Positions 45,540-57,596 of a stretch of 64,000 bases of DNA are shown here, in pieces (the first letter of the stretch is position 1; each line of letters starts with the position of its first letter). This DNA is from Clitoria ternatea (Eukaryota > Streptophyta > Magnoliopsida > Fabales > Fabaceae): positions 80,892,001-80,956,000 of the forward strand of contig CM075669.1 in assembly GCA_037962975.1 (NCBI GenBank), written 5' to 3'. The notes beneath the pieces were generated by a model. That model saw nothing but the letters and a program-made list of their open reading frames with translations. It searched no databases and was not told the origin of the DNA. Position numbers and translations under genes: made by a program.

Positions 45540-45790
45540 TGAATCGATTCAAACACATGTTTGGAATTCAAAACAGTGAAAACAGTAGCTAATGAATCGA
45601 TTCATGCCTCATATGAATTGATTCAAGTCATTCCAGAAGCCTCTGAATCGATTCAAGGGGACCTGGGAATCGATTCAGGCAATTCCAAGGGCTCAGGAAT
45701 CGATTCACACATCCCACGATTTTGGAACACACCCAAGGGCAAAACAGAAGCTCATGAATCGATTCACACATGCCATGAATCGATTCATGA
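45540..45790. repeat. TGAATCGATTCA palindromic-word array
   Basis: About eight variants of the 12-base palindrome TGAATCGATTCA with unlike spacers. Reading it in frame gives the repeated ESIH peptide of the ORF at 45561-45896, an artefact. Confidence 0.85.
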
Positions 45791-47297
45791 TAGCAATTAT
45801 GCAAAATTTGTCCCAAAAAGCTGTAAAATCCAACTTCTAACTACCCTATCTCTTTCATATGAAATCCAATGGCCACCAAACTTCAACACCAACTAAAATA
45901 CACCATTAATGATGTGTAGCCACTGGCCATACTCAAAAATTCCCAAAAATGAGAGACTTATGTGCATAGATGTGTTTAGCCTATTTTGAGGCATTTTTAT
46001 GCAACTTAAGGGTCAACTCTCAATGGAATTGGCCCATTCAAGTTTCTACAAATCATAAACCATACATAGAAGCTATTTGAACTATCACATGCCATCCAAA
46101 TCTTACAAAAATCTATTTGTCCCTATCAGTTCCTCAATTATGCATGAACATCAAAATATAACTTCACACATGCCCCATAAAAGATTGTAATTCATGAATA
46201 ACATCATCCATTCATCATTTTGGGAAATAATCAAGTATCACAAATGTCATCATACATTGTTAAGATCATAATAAAAAATTAGCCATACACATAAGGGTCC
46301 AATTTTCATAAATGACCCTCAAAATGAATATTCACTAATCCAATTACATATTAAGCATATATCAACATCATATACTATACAAAATCAATGGTTGCTGGCC
46401 AAGACACTTCCTATACAACTAATTTACCTTCACCATCAAAATCTACACTTTAAAAAGAGATGCAATCTCACCCCATGAATGTCCTGCATCACAAGGCTAA
46501 AAATAGACAACATGGGAGAGTGAGTCATACATTCCAAAGGACGAATATGAATACATTATGATTATCTGCATATGCATTTAATGACATGTATACTTTGCAC
46601 TCAACATATCCTTTATTATCATAATTTCATCAACTCATCAACATACATATATCTTAATCATTTCTATGATTTATAGCAAAGTATATAAACATACACATAT
46701 TCACACCCCTCATTATATTGGGCTATCACACATATCAATACCATACACAACTTATTTCTTTGTATTCATACTTCATATGTTATCTTTAGGTATTCTTTCA
46801 CCCAATCACATTCATCATCATATCTCATCACCTTTGGCATATCACCTTGCTATATACAAATGTTCTTAGGCTAATGCACATGCACAATGGAGTTAATATC
46901 AATTATGGATCCGACTGTGGGAATATAAACATCAATTTGTGGGTTCAAGCATGGACTCATAACCATACCCCTATTACAGTAGTAAAATGTGTACATTTAT
47001 CATCAATTTGCATGTATATCACCATATTTTAGTGGTACCAAACCACATTGCCTATCTTGCAACACCTGGCCATTTTTCACCATGACCGTGGTAAACACCA
47101 TAATTAACATAAAAGTGTTACGGGTTAACCATGATTCATACCATGGCAGCTGTGATCCAAAGAACCACCAGGGACACTTGCTCCTCAAAGAGCCACCCCC
47201 ACAGGGTCAACCATATGCAGCTCCCCGTAGCTATACATGGACAGCTTCGTGACTTACACACTGAGTCACTAGGGAATCAACAATATCGCTCGTGCAC

Positions 47298-50200
47298 TGT
47301 AACATCCTAAATTTTAAAATAAATGATAAACTAAGAGAAATAAATATTAAATAATTATATGTGAGTTTATTGACACACCGAAGTGTTGAAAATAATTAAA
47401 TTAATATTTTTGGGGACTATTCATAATTTGTTGGGGCTTTATAAGCTGAAATTAGACCCGATTAAAATATGAGCGTCGGACCAAGTATCTCCGATTGAGG
47501 TGTTATTGGTCAGGACTGTTAAGAATATTATGGGAGTTCGGGTATACATTCAGAATAATTTTTAGACAAAGTATTGAGCCCGAACGAAGATCCTGTTTGT
47601 TGTAAAATGGTAAATTTTAATGTGATGAGTAAAATTAAAACATAAAAACCCATTCTACCCTCTTTATTTCACGTTGGTTCCCTGCTTCTCTTTAGCAAAA
47701 CACCCTTCCTTTTCTTCTTCTTCATTTTTCTTCATTCTTCCTCTTTCAAAACCTAAGCAAAGTATTGAACCCATATCCTCCCACCATTTTCATTCTCTTG
47801 GAAGCTTGATGGAGGAGCTTGTGGTTGGAACTCTCCTCCTCCATTTTCATGTGGCATCCTCCTCCCCTTGGAAACTCTCTCTTTTCTTCTCTTGAGGTAA
47901 GCTTCTTGCCATTTTCAAGAGCTTAAACCTTTGGTTATGGGTTTTCGGTGTTGGGAGAGTAGTTTATGTATGTGGGTTATTGGTAGAAGCCATTATTATG
48001 GAAAACCCAAAGGTGGGGTGGTTTTAAATGCAAGTTTTATGAGCTTTAATGGGGTACACAAAATTGGTAATTTAAATGGTAGAGAATGATGATGATTTAT
48101 AGTGTTGTTGGATTTTTAAAGACACCCTAACTATAAGAAATTGAGGAAAATGATAAATGTGGAATCAAGAATGTGTTTTAAGAGGAAGTGTATGGTATTT
48201 GAATGATGGGTATGAGGAATCATGTTAGGAAGATATTTATTGATAATGTTAGTAAGCATTAATGATGGTGGATTGCCATTAATGGTGATTAGTAGCCATT
48301 AGTGCATGAACCTTTAGTAGGTGAAGTCATAAATGCATAATACTGAAACTTGAATACCTAAACCATGGTGGTTATGGTGAAACTAATGAAATAAAAATAG
48401 TGGGGTAGTTAAAATGTTAAATACACCAAGTATTAGAAGTTAGAATACATAAATCTTAGTACCTTGAGTTGGAAATAATTATATAGTGCTTATGGATATT
48501 GGGCTTAAGGGTTGTTTTGTATTCCTTGAATATAGAGGATATGGATTGATGGGAAGGAATTCCTAAAGCCTACCAAAATAAAGAAAGTGATGTTTATGAC
48601 ATGTTTAGTACATGTTGAAAAATTATAGATGTAATAATAAGTAGTCAGAACTTGAAATTATGCATTGGAAGGCCAATTGATTGAGAATTACATGTATGTT
48701 AATGTAGGATCTTTTCCGAGCGATGAGGCAGGAACGTCGTATCGCTCAGAATTCTTCTCTTGAGGTAGAAGATGAGTTTAATATTCTAAATGCATAGATT
48801 GAGTAGTGTTTGATTGTCATATGTAACAATATACATATTTGCCTTGATTATGTTATGAAGACAACTTGAGATATTGCATATAATGATGACGTGTGTGTGC
48901 TAGGCAACATGTGTTTGTACATTTGGAATGTGTGTGGTGTGCCAGATGGTGATGTCAAATTGCTTGGTTAGTGTGATGCCTTGATATGATGTGGTTGTGC
49001 GTATATTCACCATAAATGTGGAATGGTTATTATTGATATTGATTGAGAATGGATGTGGATGATTAGCATGCCTTGATTGACAAATGAAAGGTTGACGATT
49101 ATAGTTGATGATTGATGCAATTGTGAGTGATGAAAGCTTGAATTGTGATAATGAGGAACTATTAAACATGCCACACTAAATCTAATACAATGGCAATAAC
49201 CAATGATAATGAATCCACTAAAACCTTGTAGTGGTGTTGATAATAATAGTGGTTGATGAGTGGCATGATTAGGATGTATAGTTGTGAGAAATGCATATGA
49301 TTGGCATTTGCATTGCATCCATGGCATACTGTATAGCTGCCAGTGTTGGAATATGAGGGGATTCCCCTGGTTGGCCTATTTGGAGGACGGCTTGATGCAC
49401 GAGCAATCTTGGTTTTCCCCTGTGACTCGGTGTGTAAGTCACGAAGCTGCCCATGTAAGGTTATGGGGAGCCCCTTGTGGTTGACCCTTGTGGGGGGTGA
49501 CTCTTAATGAGTAGGTGTGCCTAGTGGTCCTTGGGATCACAGCTACCATGGTATGAATCATGGTTGGCCCGCACACTTTATGTCGTTACGATGTTTTACC
49601 GCTGTCATGGTGTAAATGGCCAAGTGTTGCAAGACGGGCGATGTGGTTTGGTACCTGTAAAACGTAATGTAATGCATGCAATTTGATGATAAGTGTACAC
49701 ATTTTACTACTACAGTAAGGGTATGGTTATATGACCATGCTTGACCCACAATTTGGTGCTTATTTTCCCACAGTCGGATCTGCAATTGTTAATTTACTCT
49801 GTTATACATGTGCACTAGTTTAAGAGCATTTGCATATAGTAAGGAGGTATGCCGAAGGTGATGAGAAATGGTGATGGTTGTGATTGGGTGAGAAAATACC
49901 TAAAGACAACATGAAAGATATGAATACCAAGAAATATATTATGTATGATGATGATATGTGTGATAGTCCAATTTGTGGAAGGACATAGTTATATGTATGC
50001 TCATATACTTTGTTATGGTCTATAGAGATGATTATGTTATATGAATGTTAGTGTGATGATAATCCTTGGAATGATAAATGATATGTGTTGATACAAAGTA
50101 TACATGACATTGATGCATATGCACATAATCACATGGTATTCATATTCATCTTTTGGAATATATGACTCACTATCCCATGTTGTCTACTTTTAGCTTTATG

Positions 50201-51730
50201 ATTGCAGGATAATCATGGGTGATCTCTTTTAATGTGCATTTTGATGGCGGAGGTAAATGGTTGTATAGGAAGTGCCTTGGCCGATAAACTATTAATTTTG
50301 CATAGCATATGGTGTTGACATATGCTCACTATGTATTTGGGATGACGAATATTTCTTTTGAAGGTCATATTGAAAATTGGACCTCTATGTGTATGGCTAA
50401 TTTTTGATTATGACCTTTATGATGCAAGATGATAGTTGTGACACTTATTATTGGTTCAATTGATGAATAAATGATGTTGATTGAGTATAATGACGATTAA
50501 TGGTACATGAATGAGTGATTTTGTTCGTTGGAATGCCAAAGTGTATGAGTATTGGGAAGTAGATATGCCATGTTCCTAATTGAAGACTAAAATCCTATAT
50601 AAAGGTTGTCCCCAACTCAAAATGAGTATTTATGATTCGCATGTATGGGTGGTTGTGGCCAAATAGGCCTATAAGGTGAAATGGCATGCTTGGTTGTGAT
50701 GAAAATAGTTTAAAAATCCCTTTTATGCAATTGATGAATTGAAATTGAGATGGTGATGTGTGGTTTGTTGGATCACATCCCAAATGCATGTTTTAATGTA
50801 TGCAAATTGTTAGTTTAGGAAAATATTGCATGGAATGAATTCTGGCATGTCAAGTTGTATGAAAAATCCAAGTTGTCAAGCATATACTGCTATCCTTGCT
50901 TAAGCGTGACAATCCCCGCTTAAGCGAGTGTCCTCTGCATCTGAAGATTCGCTTCTAGCCGTTCCTCGCTCAAGCGAGCTTGGCTCCACTTGAGCAGGCG
51001 TCAGGGGAATTGTTTCTATGAGGTCCCCGCTCAAGCAGGTGACTGCTCGCTCAAGCGAGCGTTGGTGGAAGAAGGTATTGAAGCGAGTTTGCTCAGGCGA
51101 GCGTGTTTCGCTTAAGCGTGAGCGTGGGTCTGATGCTTACTACTTTCATGCTCAAGCGTGGGAGTGTGGTCTCGCTTAGGCGAGAGGTGCTTCGCTTAAG
51201 CACCTCGTGGTTTGGCCTTTTCGCCTAGGAAGCTTAGACTCGCTTAAGCGTGTGTCGCGTTCTCGCTCAAGCGAAAGACGCCTCGCTTAAGCAAGTTGGC
51301 CAGGATCCCATTTTCTTTTTATTTTATTTTATTTATTTATTTATTAATATGCATTCTAATTTCAATTATTCTATTTCATTCTTTTGCTCACTTTTAGACC
51401 CCTGTGCCTTGGCAACATCATACACCATTATGTAATTGCATTATCACTTTTAACAATTAAATTGGGTATCTTTAACCCCTTATTGCACAACTCCATAACT
51501 CTCAAACTAAATTACGTTTTCCGTTTTTCCCTTATTGATGATCATGAGTGTGATTGTCCAAGGTGTACTCTTAATTTAATTTACTCACTTTATCATATCT
51601 TCATATATGAGTTAGGTTATTTAAATGGTCTGGGGTTACTTGTTAAGATTTACTTCGCGAATGCTTGCTTTCCTAAATTGTTCCTTTTTTTGAATCGCGA
51701 AAAATTTACCCCCAAATTTAGGGTGTCTCA
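47298..51730 (+). mobile_element. Solo LTR of family S (inner), 4433 bp
   Basis: Starts TGTAACATCC and ends GGTGTCTCA, a proper TG..CA LTR. Exact target duplication TGCAC (47293-47297, 51731-51735). Its first half is the inverted match of 51736-53640. It lies opposite in orientation to the LTR it entered. The ORF at 47674-47895 is a Ser/Pro/Leu-rich leader-like stretch ending at a GAG|GTAAGC donor-like site; no domain. Confidence 0.9.
50890..51300. repeat. CTCGCTTAAGCGAG-type word array in the inner LTR
   Basis: About 16 to 18 variants (gcttaagcgtg, ctcgctcaagcgagc, tcgcttaggcgag) with unlike spacers, ending 431 bases before the LTR end. Confidence 0.85.
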
Positions 51731-53645
51731 TGCACAGAGCCTCCCTCCCACTGGGCCAACTAGAGGAACCCCTAACATTCTATCCCGGCAGCTATGCAAT
51801 ATGCCATGGATGCAATGCAAATGCCAATCATATGCATTCTTATAACTATGCATCCTATCATGCCACTCATCAATCATCACCATCACCAATATCACCATAC
51901 AATTCTTAGTGGATTTTATTATCATTGGTTATTACCATTGTGTTAAGTTTTAGTGTGGCATTTTCAACAATTTTTCATGATCACAATTCAATACTTTCAT
52001 CATTCACAATGGCATCAAAATCATCAACTACATTCATCAATCTTTTATCAACATTCAAGGTAAGCTAATCATTTATATTCATTCTCATTCATCATCAATA
52101 ATGATCATTCCACATTCGTGGTGAATATAACACAACCACATCACATCAAGGCATAACACTTGCCAAGAAAATAACATCACCATATAGCATACCATAAATA
52201 TTCCAAATGCACAATTCATATTGTTGAGCACAATAATCATCATCATGTTCAACATCTCAATTTGTCATCACACACAAGCAAGGCAAACATGCATATTGTC
52301 ACATATGACAATCAACCAATACTCAATTCATGTATTTAGAATATAAAACTCCTCTCCTACCTCAAGAGAAGAATTCCGAGCAATACAACGTTCCCGCCTC
52401 GTCGTTCGGAAAAGGTCCTACATTTCATATATACCACATCATTATTTTCTACCCAAGCTCACCAAGATTTACATATTCCAATTTAATACTTAGTGCATTC
52501 AACATTTTCATTATCAAACCATTTTCCATTTTATTAATTTCACCATAACCACCATGAGTTTGGTGTTCATGTTTATTATTATGCATTTATAACTCTACCC
52601 ATCAAAGGGTTCATACACCAATGGCCATCAATCATTATTAATGGCCATCCCCCCTTATCAATGCTATCCACCATCATCAATAACTATTCTTCTAACATAT
52701 TTACTCATACTCATCATTCAAATATCATACATTTCATCTTAAAATATATCCTCCAATCAACAATTCATCATTTCCCTAATTTTTATAGTTAGGGTTTCAC
52801 TAAAAACCCAACAACCATTATAAATAATCATCAATATCCATAATCTTCCAATATAAATTTTGTGTACCTTATTAAAGGCTCATAAAAGCTTGCATTTAGG
52901 CCACCACACCTTAGGGTTTCCGTATTAATTGATTCTCCCAACAACCCACCTGCATTTAATACTCACCCAATCACCAAAAACCCAAAACCTAGGGTACAAG
53001 CTCTTGAAAAGTAATGAGGAACTTACCTCAAGTCAAGAGAAAAGTGAGCTTCTAAGAGGGAAGAGGTGGGTGACGAAATTGAGGAAGAAGAAGAAGGAGA
53101 AACTTGAAATCAATGTCATCTCCTTCAAGCTTAAAGATGGAAACAAAAATGAAGGAGAAGGGAAATGAGTTCACCACCTTGCTTAGGTTTTTAGGGAAGG
53201 AAGATAAAGAGGAAATGAGGAAGAAGAAGAAAAGAGTGTATTGCTCTTAGGAGGGTAGAAGCCAACGTGAAATGCAAAGGAGAAAAGGAGTTTTGTGTTT
53301 TAATTTTAATCCCTTTATTAAACTCTATCATTTTATAACATACACGATCTCCGTTCGGGCTCAATACTTAATCCAAAAATTATTCCGAATATAGATTCAA
53401 ATTCCCAATAATATTCTTAACAGCCCTGACCAACAGTACCTCAATTATAGATACTTGGTCCGACACCCATATTTTATCTGGGTATAATTTCATCTCTTAA
53501 AGCCACAATAAATTATGAATAATCCTCATAAATCCAAATTTAATTATCTCAATATTTCTGGGACATTTATTAATCTATGTGTAATTATTTAATATTTATT
53601 CCTCATATTTAATTATTTATATAAAATTTAGGATATTATAATGTT

Positions 53646-54498
53646 CATGATGTGGCACTACTGATGATGACTTTAGAATTGGAATGTGATGTGATGGTGA
53701 TGTGCGTACATGTGGTAGTTGGATGATGAAGTGATGATGTTGTCGATATTTTGTGATTCATGATGCATGATTGTGGTGTGCTGTGATTGAGAATGAATAG
53801 ATGAGTTTGATTATTTGTAGGAAGTGAGCAAATAGTGATTTTCACGTGGAATTGAGGAACTAAATAGGTGATTTTGGGATCCAGCAGGTTTCAGGACCCC
53901 TGGAAGGGACCAATAGGTTCCCTAGGTCATTTTGAAACTGTACATATAGGCATTGGGCCAGTTGAGGTCCAATTAGGTGGTTTGGTGCAAGGGTTTTGCA
54001 CATAATTGGTTAAAACTATATTTTGCGCATAACTCATGTATATGATGGATATTTGGTGAACAAACAACGTCAACGGTTCCGGAATAGGGAAAACAGTTGG
54101 CCTGTGAAGTTTTATGGTAATCGGACCTGAAACGGGCCAATAGGGTAGGTCGGAAGTTGGCTGGAAGGCCGAAAACTCATGACAGCACCAGGTGCTATTA
54201 TAGTTATGCCCATGCTACGCGTGGGGTTGGCGTGTAGCGTTAGGTGCACAGCTTGGGGTTGACGCTACGCGTGGGGCTAGCGCGCAACGTCAGCCCCATA
54301 TTCCAGTTTTGAGTTTTTCTTGTTTTAATGACTTTGGGGTTTTTTAAATCATTATATATATTTCTTATTTTGCCCTTTTTACTAAAATTGATTATTTTAT
54401 AAATATGGACTAATTGAAATATTTATTTATGAAAAAAATTATTGTAGATTTTAGTTAAACGCATAATAATAATAGTAAAATTGACTAAGGATGTCATA
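53646..54498 (+). mobile_element. 5' LTR of the Tekay-like element, second part
   Basis: Matches 61022-61713 of LTR2, then continues to GGATGTCATA at 54498. GCTACGCG-type words at 54205-54295 are followed by a TATA-like attatatatatttc at about 54352-54364. Compared with LTR2 it lacks about 80 bases near 53745. Confidence 0.85.
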
Positions 54499-54500
54499 GG

Positions 54501-54510
54501 TGGTATCACA
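54501..54510 (+). other. Primer-binding site (initiator tRNA-Met type)
   Basis: TGGTATCACA, two bases after the LTR end, matches the start of the common TGGTATCAGAGC site except near its end. Confidence 0.75.
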
Positions 54511-54753
54511 ACGGTTTTTTTCAAGACCGAATAGGTGGGTAGATGTAGTGAATTGTATGAGTTCTTATAGGGATATTCTTGTATTTTATTGTGTCTTGTT
54601 TATAGTTGTTTGTGTTGTTGACAGGTTAACTTGGCATCATTTCCTTGGCACTCTGGCGACATTATGTATTTATGTATATGAGGTAATTATTTTACTCCCT
54701 AGTAAATTATTGGTTACTACTGGTGATGTGTTTGGATATTATAGAATTGAATC

Positions 54754-55704
54754 ATGTCTAAGGGATCTAGTTCAGGTGGAGGTGATAACTTCTTTATAAG
54801 GTTTTCATAAATGATAAGGAGGGCTGAATTTAGCCCGACTCTTAATAAATTCCTGAAGAGGAACCCACCCACCTACAAGGGAGGACATGACTACGATGGA
54901 GCTTATGTGTGGTTGTGTGATATTGAGCAGACGTTTAAATACTTTGAATGTTCTGATGAGTAGAAGGTACAATTTGCCACTTATCAACTAAAAGATGAAG
55001 CTCGAGTGTGGTAGTCAAGGACCAAGGTTCAAATGAATGCCGCTGGTGAACCATTAATGTGGGTGAACTTCCAACGGTGATTTCTTGCAAAGTATTTTTT
55101 GGATAATTACAAGATTCAAAAAGAGATGGAATTTTTGAAACTTGAACAAGGCAAGATGACTGTAGCTGAATACACAACAAAGTTTGATGAGTTGTGTGAT
55201 TTTTACCATCCATTCTCTTTGGAAAGAACCGAGGGTAGTAAATGTGCAAAATATGAAGCTAGTCTTAGGATTGAACTTCAAAGTATGATTATTCCTCTTG
55301 AAATCAGTGACTACCCTACTCTGGTAAATAAGGCCAGACTTACTAAGGAAGTACAGTTATAGAGAGCATCTCAATCAAGGGACAATAAACCATTGAAAGT
55401 AAAAGGATTCAGCTTTAAGAAGATGGGTCATTTTTCCGTGGTGGCAAGTCTGCCGTTTCATCATCATCTTCTTCTGGTTGTGGTTCTACCGGCTGTTCTG
55501 GTGGCCAATCTGGAAGTTGTGCATGTTATAATTATGGTCAAGAGGGTCACCTCTCTAGACATTGTCCTGCTAACCAGACTGTTTGCTTTCAATATGGGCA
55601 ACTGGGGCACTTGAGGTCGAATTGCCCACAGAAGCAACAGTAGGGTAGACAAGGTAACCGGGTAAATATTTCTATGACTCAAGAAAGTAATGTTCAGCCG
55701 GGAT
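54754..55704 (+). pseudogene. Tekay-like gag, many stops
   Basis: Starts ATGTCTAAGGGATC (MSKGSSSGGG). Readable gag pieces: NPPTYKGGHDYDGAYVW, YFECSDE, LKDEARVW, then LEQGKMTVAEYTTKFDEL and FSLERTEGSKCAKYEASL. The nucleic-acid-binding region has two knuckles, CYNYGQEGHLSRHC and CFQYGQLGHLRSNC, both with Tyr for the second Cys. Stops at 54961 and 55012 replace an expected Gln and Trp. It would have formed the particle shell. Confidence 0.8.
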
Positions 55705-55778
55705 CTTGAGGCGGCGGTGGCCGTGGAGGTCAAAACCCAAGGCGGTCTGATGCTCAGTCCATTGGTGCTCAAAATGTT

Positions 55779-56168
55779 ATGGCTGGACGTATGTTTTCTT
55801 TTGACACATCTGAGGTTGCAAGAAATGATAATCTGGTACATGGTAAGTGTGTTATTCATGACTACCTAGTAATTGTTATTTATGATTCTGGTGCTACACA
55901 TTCCTTTATTTTTGAAAACTACGTACAACGGCTTGGCTTACCGGTGGTGTTAATGGAGAATGCTCTTAGTGTCTCCACTCCAACTGATTCCACATTTAGG
56001 GCAACCACTATGTGTGGGGAACTGCCGATGCAAATTGAAGGCCTTTCCTTTCTAGTGAATTTGATTTGCATGTCATTAAAGAATTTGGATGTTATCTTGG
56101 GTCTTGATTGGTTAGCTGTTAACCACGTTATCGTGGATTGTTACCGCAAGACTATAATCTTCTCTTAG
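55779..56168 (+). pseudogene. Tekay-like aspartic protease
   Basis: Open from MAGRMFSFDTSEV. The active-site loop is YDSGATHSFI (DSG at 55884-55892), with VILGLDWLAVNHV later. A single retroviral-type protease domain that matures the polyprotein; it ends in TAG. Confidence 0.85.
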
Positions 56169-56186
56169 GAGCTTGACACTAAGAAT

Positions 56187-57100
56187 ATGGTAGGTGATGT
56201 ATCTACAACCTATGTTATTTTGTTTGCTTCAGGGAGGTGGTATAACCTTAAACCTGCTGATATTCCAATGGTTTACGATTTCCCTGATGTGTTCCCGGAA
56301 GATATTCCAGAACTGCCTCCCGGTAGGGAGATTGATTTTACTATTAATCTGATTCCTGGGGTGGAACCTGTGTCCCATGTACCATATAGAATGTCTTCGG
56401 TGGAGTTAGCTGAAGTAAAGAGGTAGGTGAATGAGCTGTTAGAAAAAGGATTCATCTAGCCGAGGGCTTCACCTTGGGGCACTCTCGTGTTACTTGTGAA
56501 GAAGAATGACGGTAGTATATGGATGTGTATTGATTACCGTCAGTTGAATAAGTTAACCATTAAAAATAAGTATCCTTTATCGCAGATTGATGACTCGTTG
56601 GATCAGTTGCGGGGTGTTGTGGTATTTTCTAAGATTGATTTGAGATATAGGTATCATCAAATCAGGGTGAAATTGGAGGATATTCCAAAGACAGCATTTA
56701 GAACTTGGTATGGTCATTTTGAGTATATGGTAATGCCTTTGGGAGTGACTAATGCTCCAGCCATCTTTATGGATTATATGAATAGAATCTTCCAGCCTTA
56801 GATCAATTTATAGTGGTGTTTATCGATGATATTCTGGTGTATTCAAAATCCATTGAAGAACATGCACAACATCTTCAGATTATTTTACAAGTGTTGCGTA
56901 AGAAGAAGTTATATGCTAAGTTATCTAAATGTGACTTTTGGGAAGCAAGCATGTAATTTTTGGGACATATGATTTCTTGTGATGGGGTATTTGTAGATCC
57001 ATCTAAGATTAAGGCGGTTATGGCTTGGGAGAGGCCTAAATCAGTGATTGAAATTAGGAGCTTCTTGGGATTGGGTAGTTATTATCATTGTTTCATTGAA
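56187..57100 (+). pseudogene. Tekay-like reverse transcriptase, interrupted
   Basis: FPDVFPEDIPELPPGREIDF opens the domain, then PRASPWG, CIDYRQLNKLTIKNKYPL, KTAFRTWYGHFEYMVMPLG and, after a frameshift near 56800, FIDDILVYSK with the paired catalytic aspartates. TAG stops at 56424 and 56457 sit where Gln is expected. Copies element RNA into DNA in functional relatives. Confidence 0.9.
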
Positions 57101-57596
57101 GGGTTTTCGTGTATTGAACTTCCCTTAACTTAGTTGACGAGAAAGAAGACTCCATTTGTATTATTGGAAAAGTGTAAGTTGAGCTTCTAGACTTTGAAGC
57201 GATGCTTGACTTTAGCGCCGGTACTTGTATTACCTGATGTGAGAAAGAAATTTGTGGTGTATTGTGATGCTTCCAAGTATGGTTTATGATGGGTGTTGAT
57301 GTAGAATGACAGGGTAATTACGTATGCTTCCAGGCAACTGAAGTCACATGAGCAGGATTATCCTACTCATGATTTGGAACTTGTTACTGTAGTATTTGCA
57401 TAGAAGATATGGCGACATTACTTGTATGGTTCTCGCTTTGTGGTGTTCAGTGACCACAAGAGCTTGAAGTATTTATTTGATCAAAAGAAGCTAAACATGA
57501 GACAGAGGCGATGAGTAGAATACTTGAAAGATTATGATTTTGATTTGAGATATCACCCTGGCAAGGTGAATATTATGGCTGATGCTTTGAGTAGGA
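57101..57596 (+). pseudogene. Tekay-like RNase H region
   Basis: VVYCDASKYGL, ITYASRQLKSHEQDYPTHDLE, IWRHYLYGSRF and SDHKSLKYLF, then MADALSRK. The first Asp, the Glu and the DH pair are present. Stops at 57131, 57188, 57302 and 57512 fall at expected Gln or Trp codons. Confidence 0.85.

Larger units (their letters stand above)
45129..53640 (-). mobile_element. Solo LTR of family S (outer), split by an inverted family member
   Basis: Begins TGTAACGACGCC and ends TTTAGGATATTATA. Target duplication GTGTT at 45124-45128 and ATGTT at 53641-53645 (one change); LTR2 shows the uninterrupted site. Without the inner insertion (47298-51730) it is about 4.07 kb. No coding domains. The GAATCGATTC array lies at 45540-45790, about 410 bases from its 3' end. 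Confidence 0.85.

Noticed and set aside
45561..45896. ORF with repeated ESIH peptide
   Set aside because: It is a translation of the TGAATCGATTCA array.
47674..47895. Secreted or membrane protein gene
   Set aside because: Ser/Pro/Leu-rich composition in an LTR leader, no domain, and it ends next to a donor-like site shared by the LTR family.
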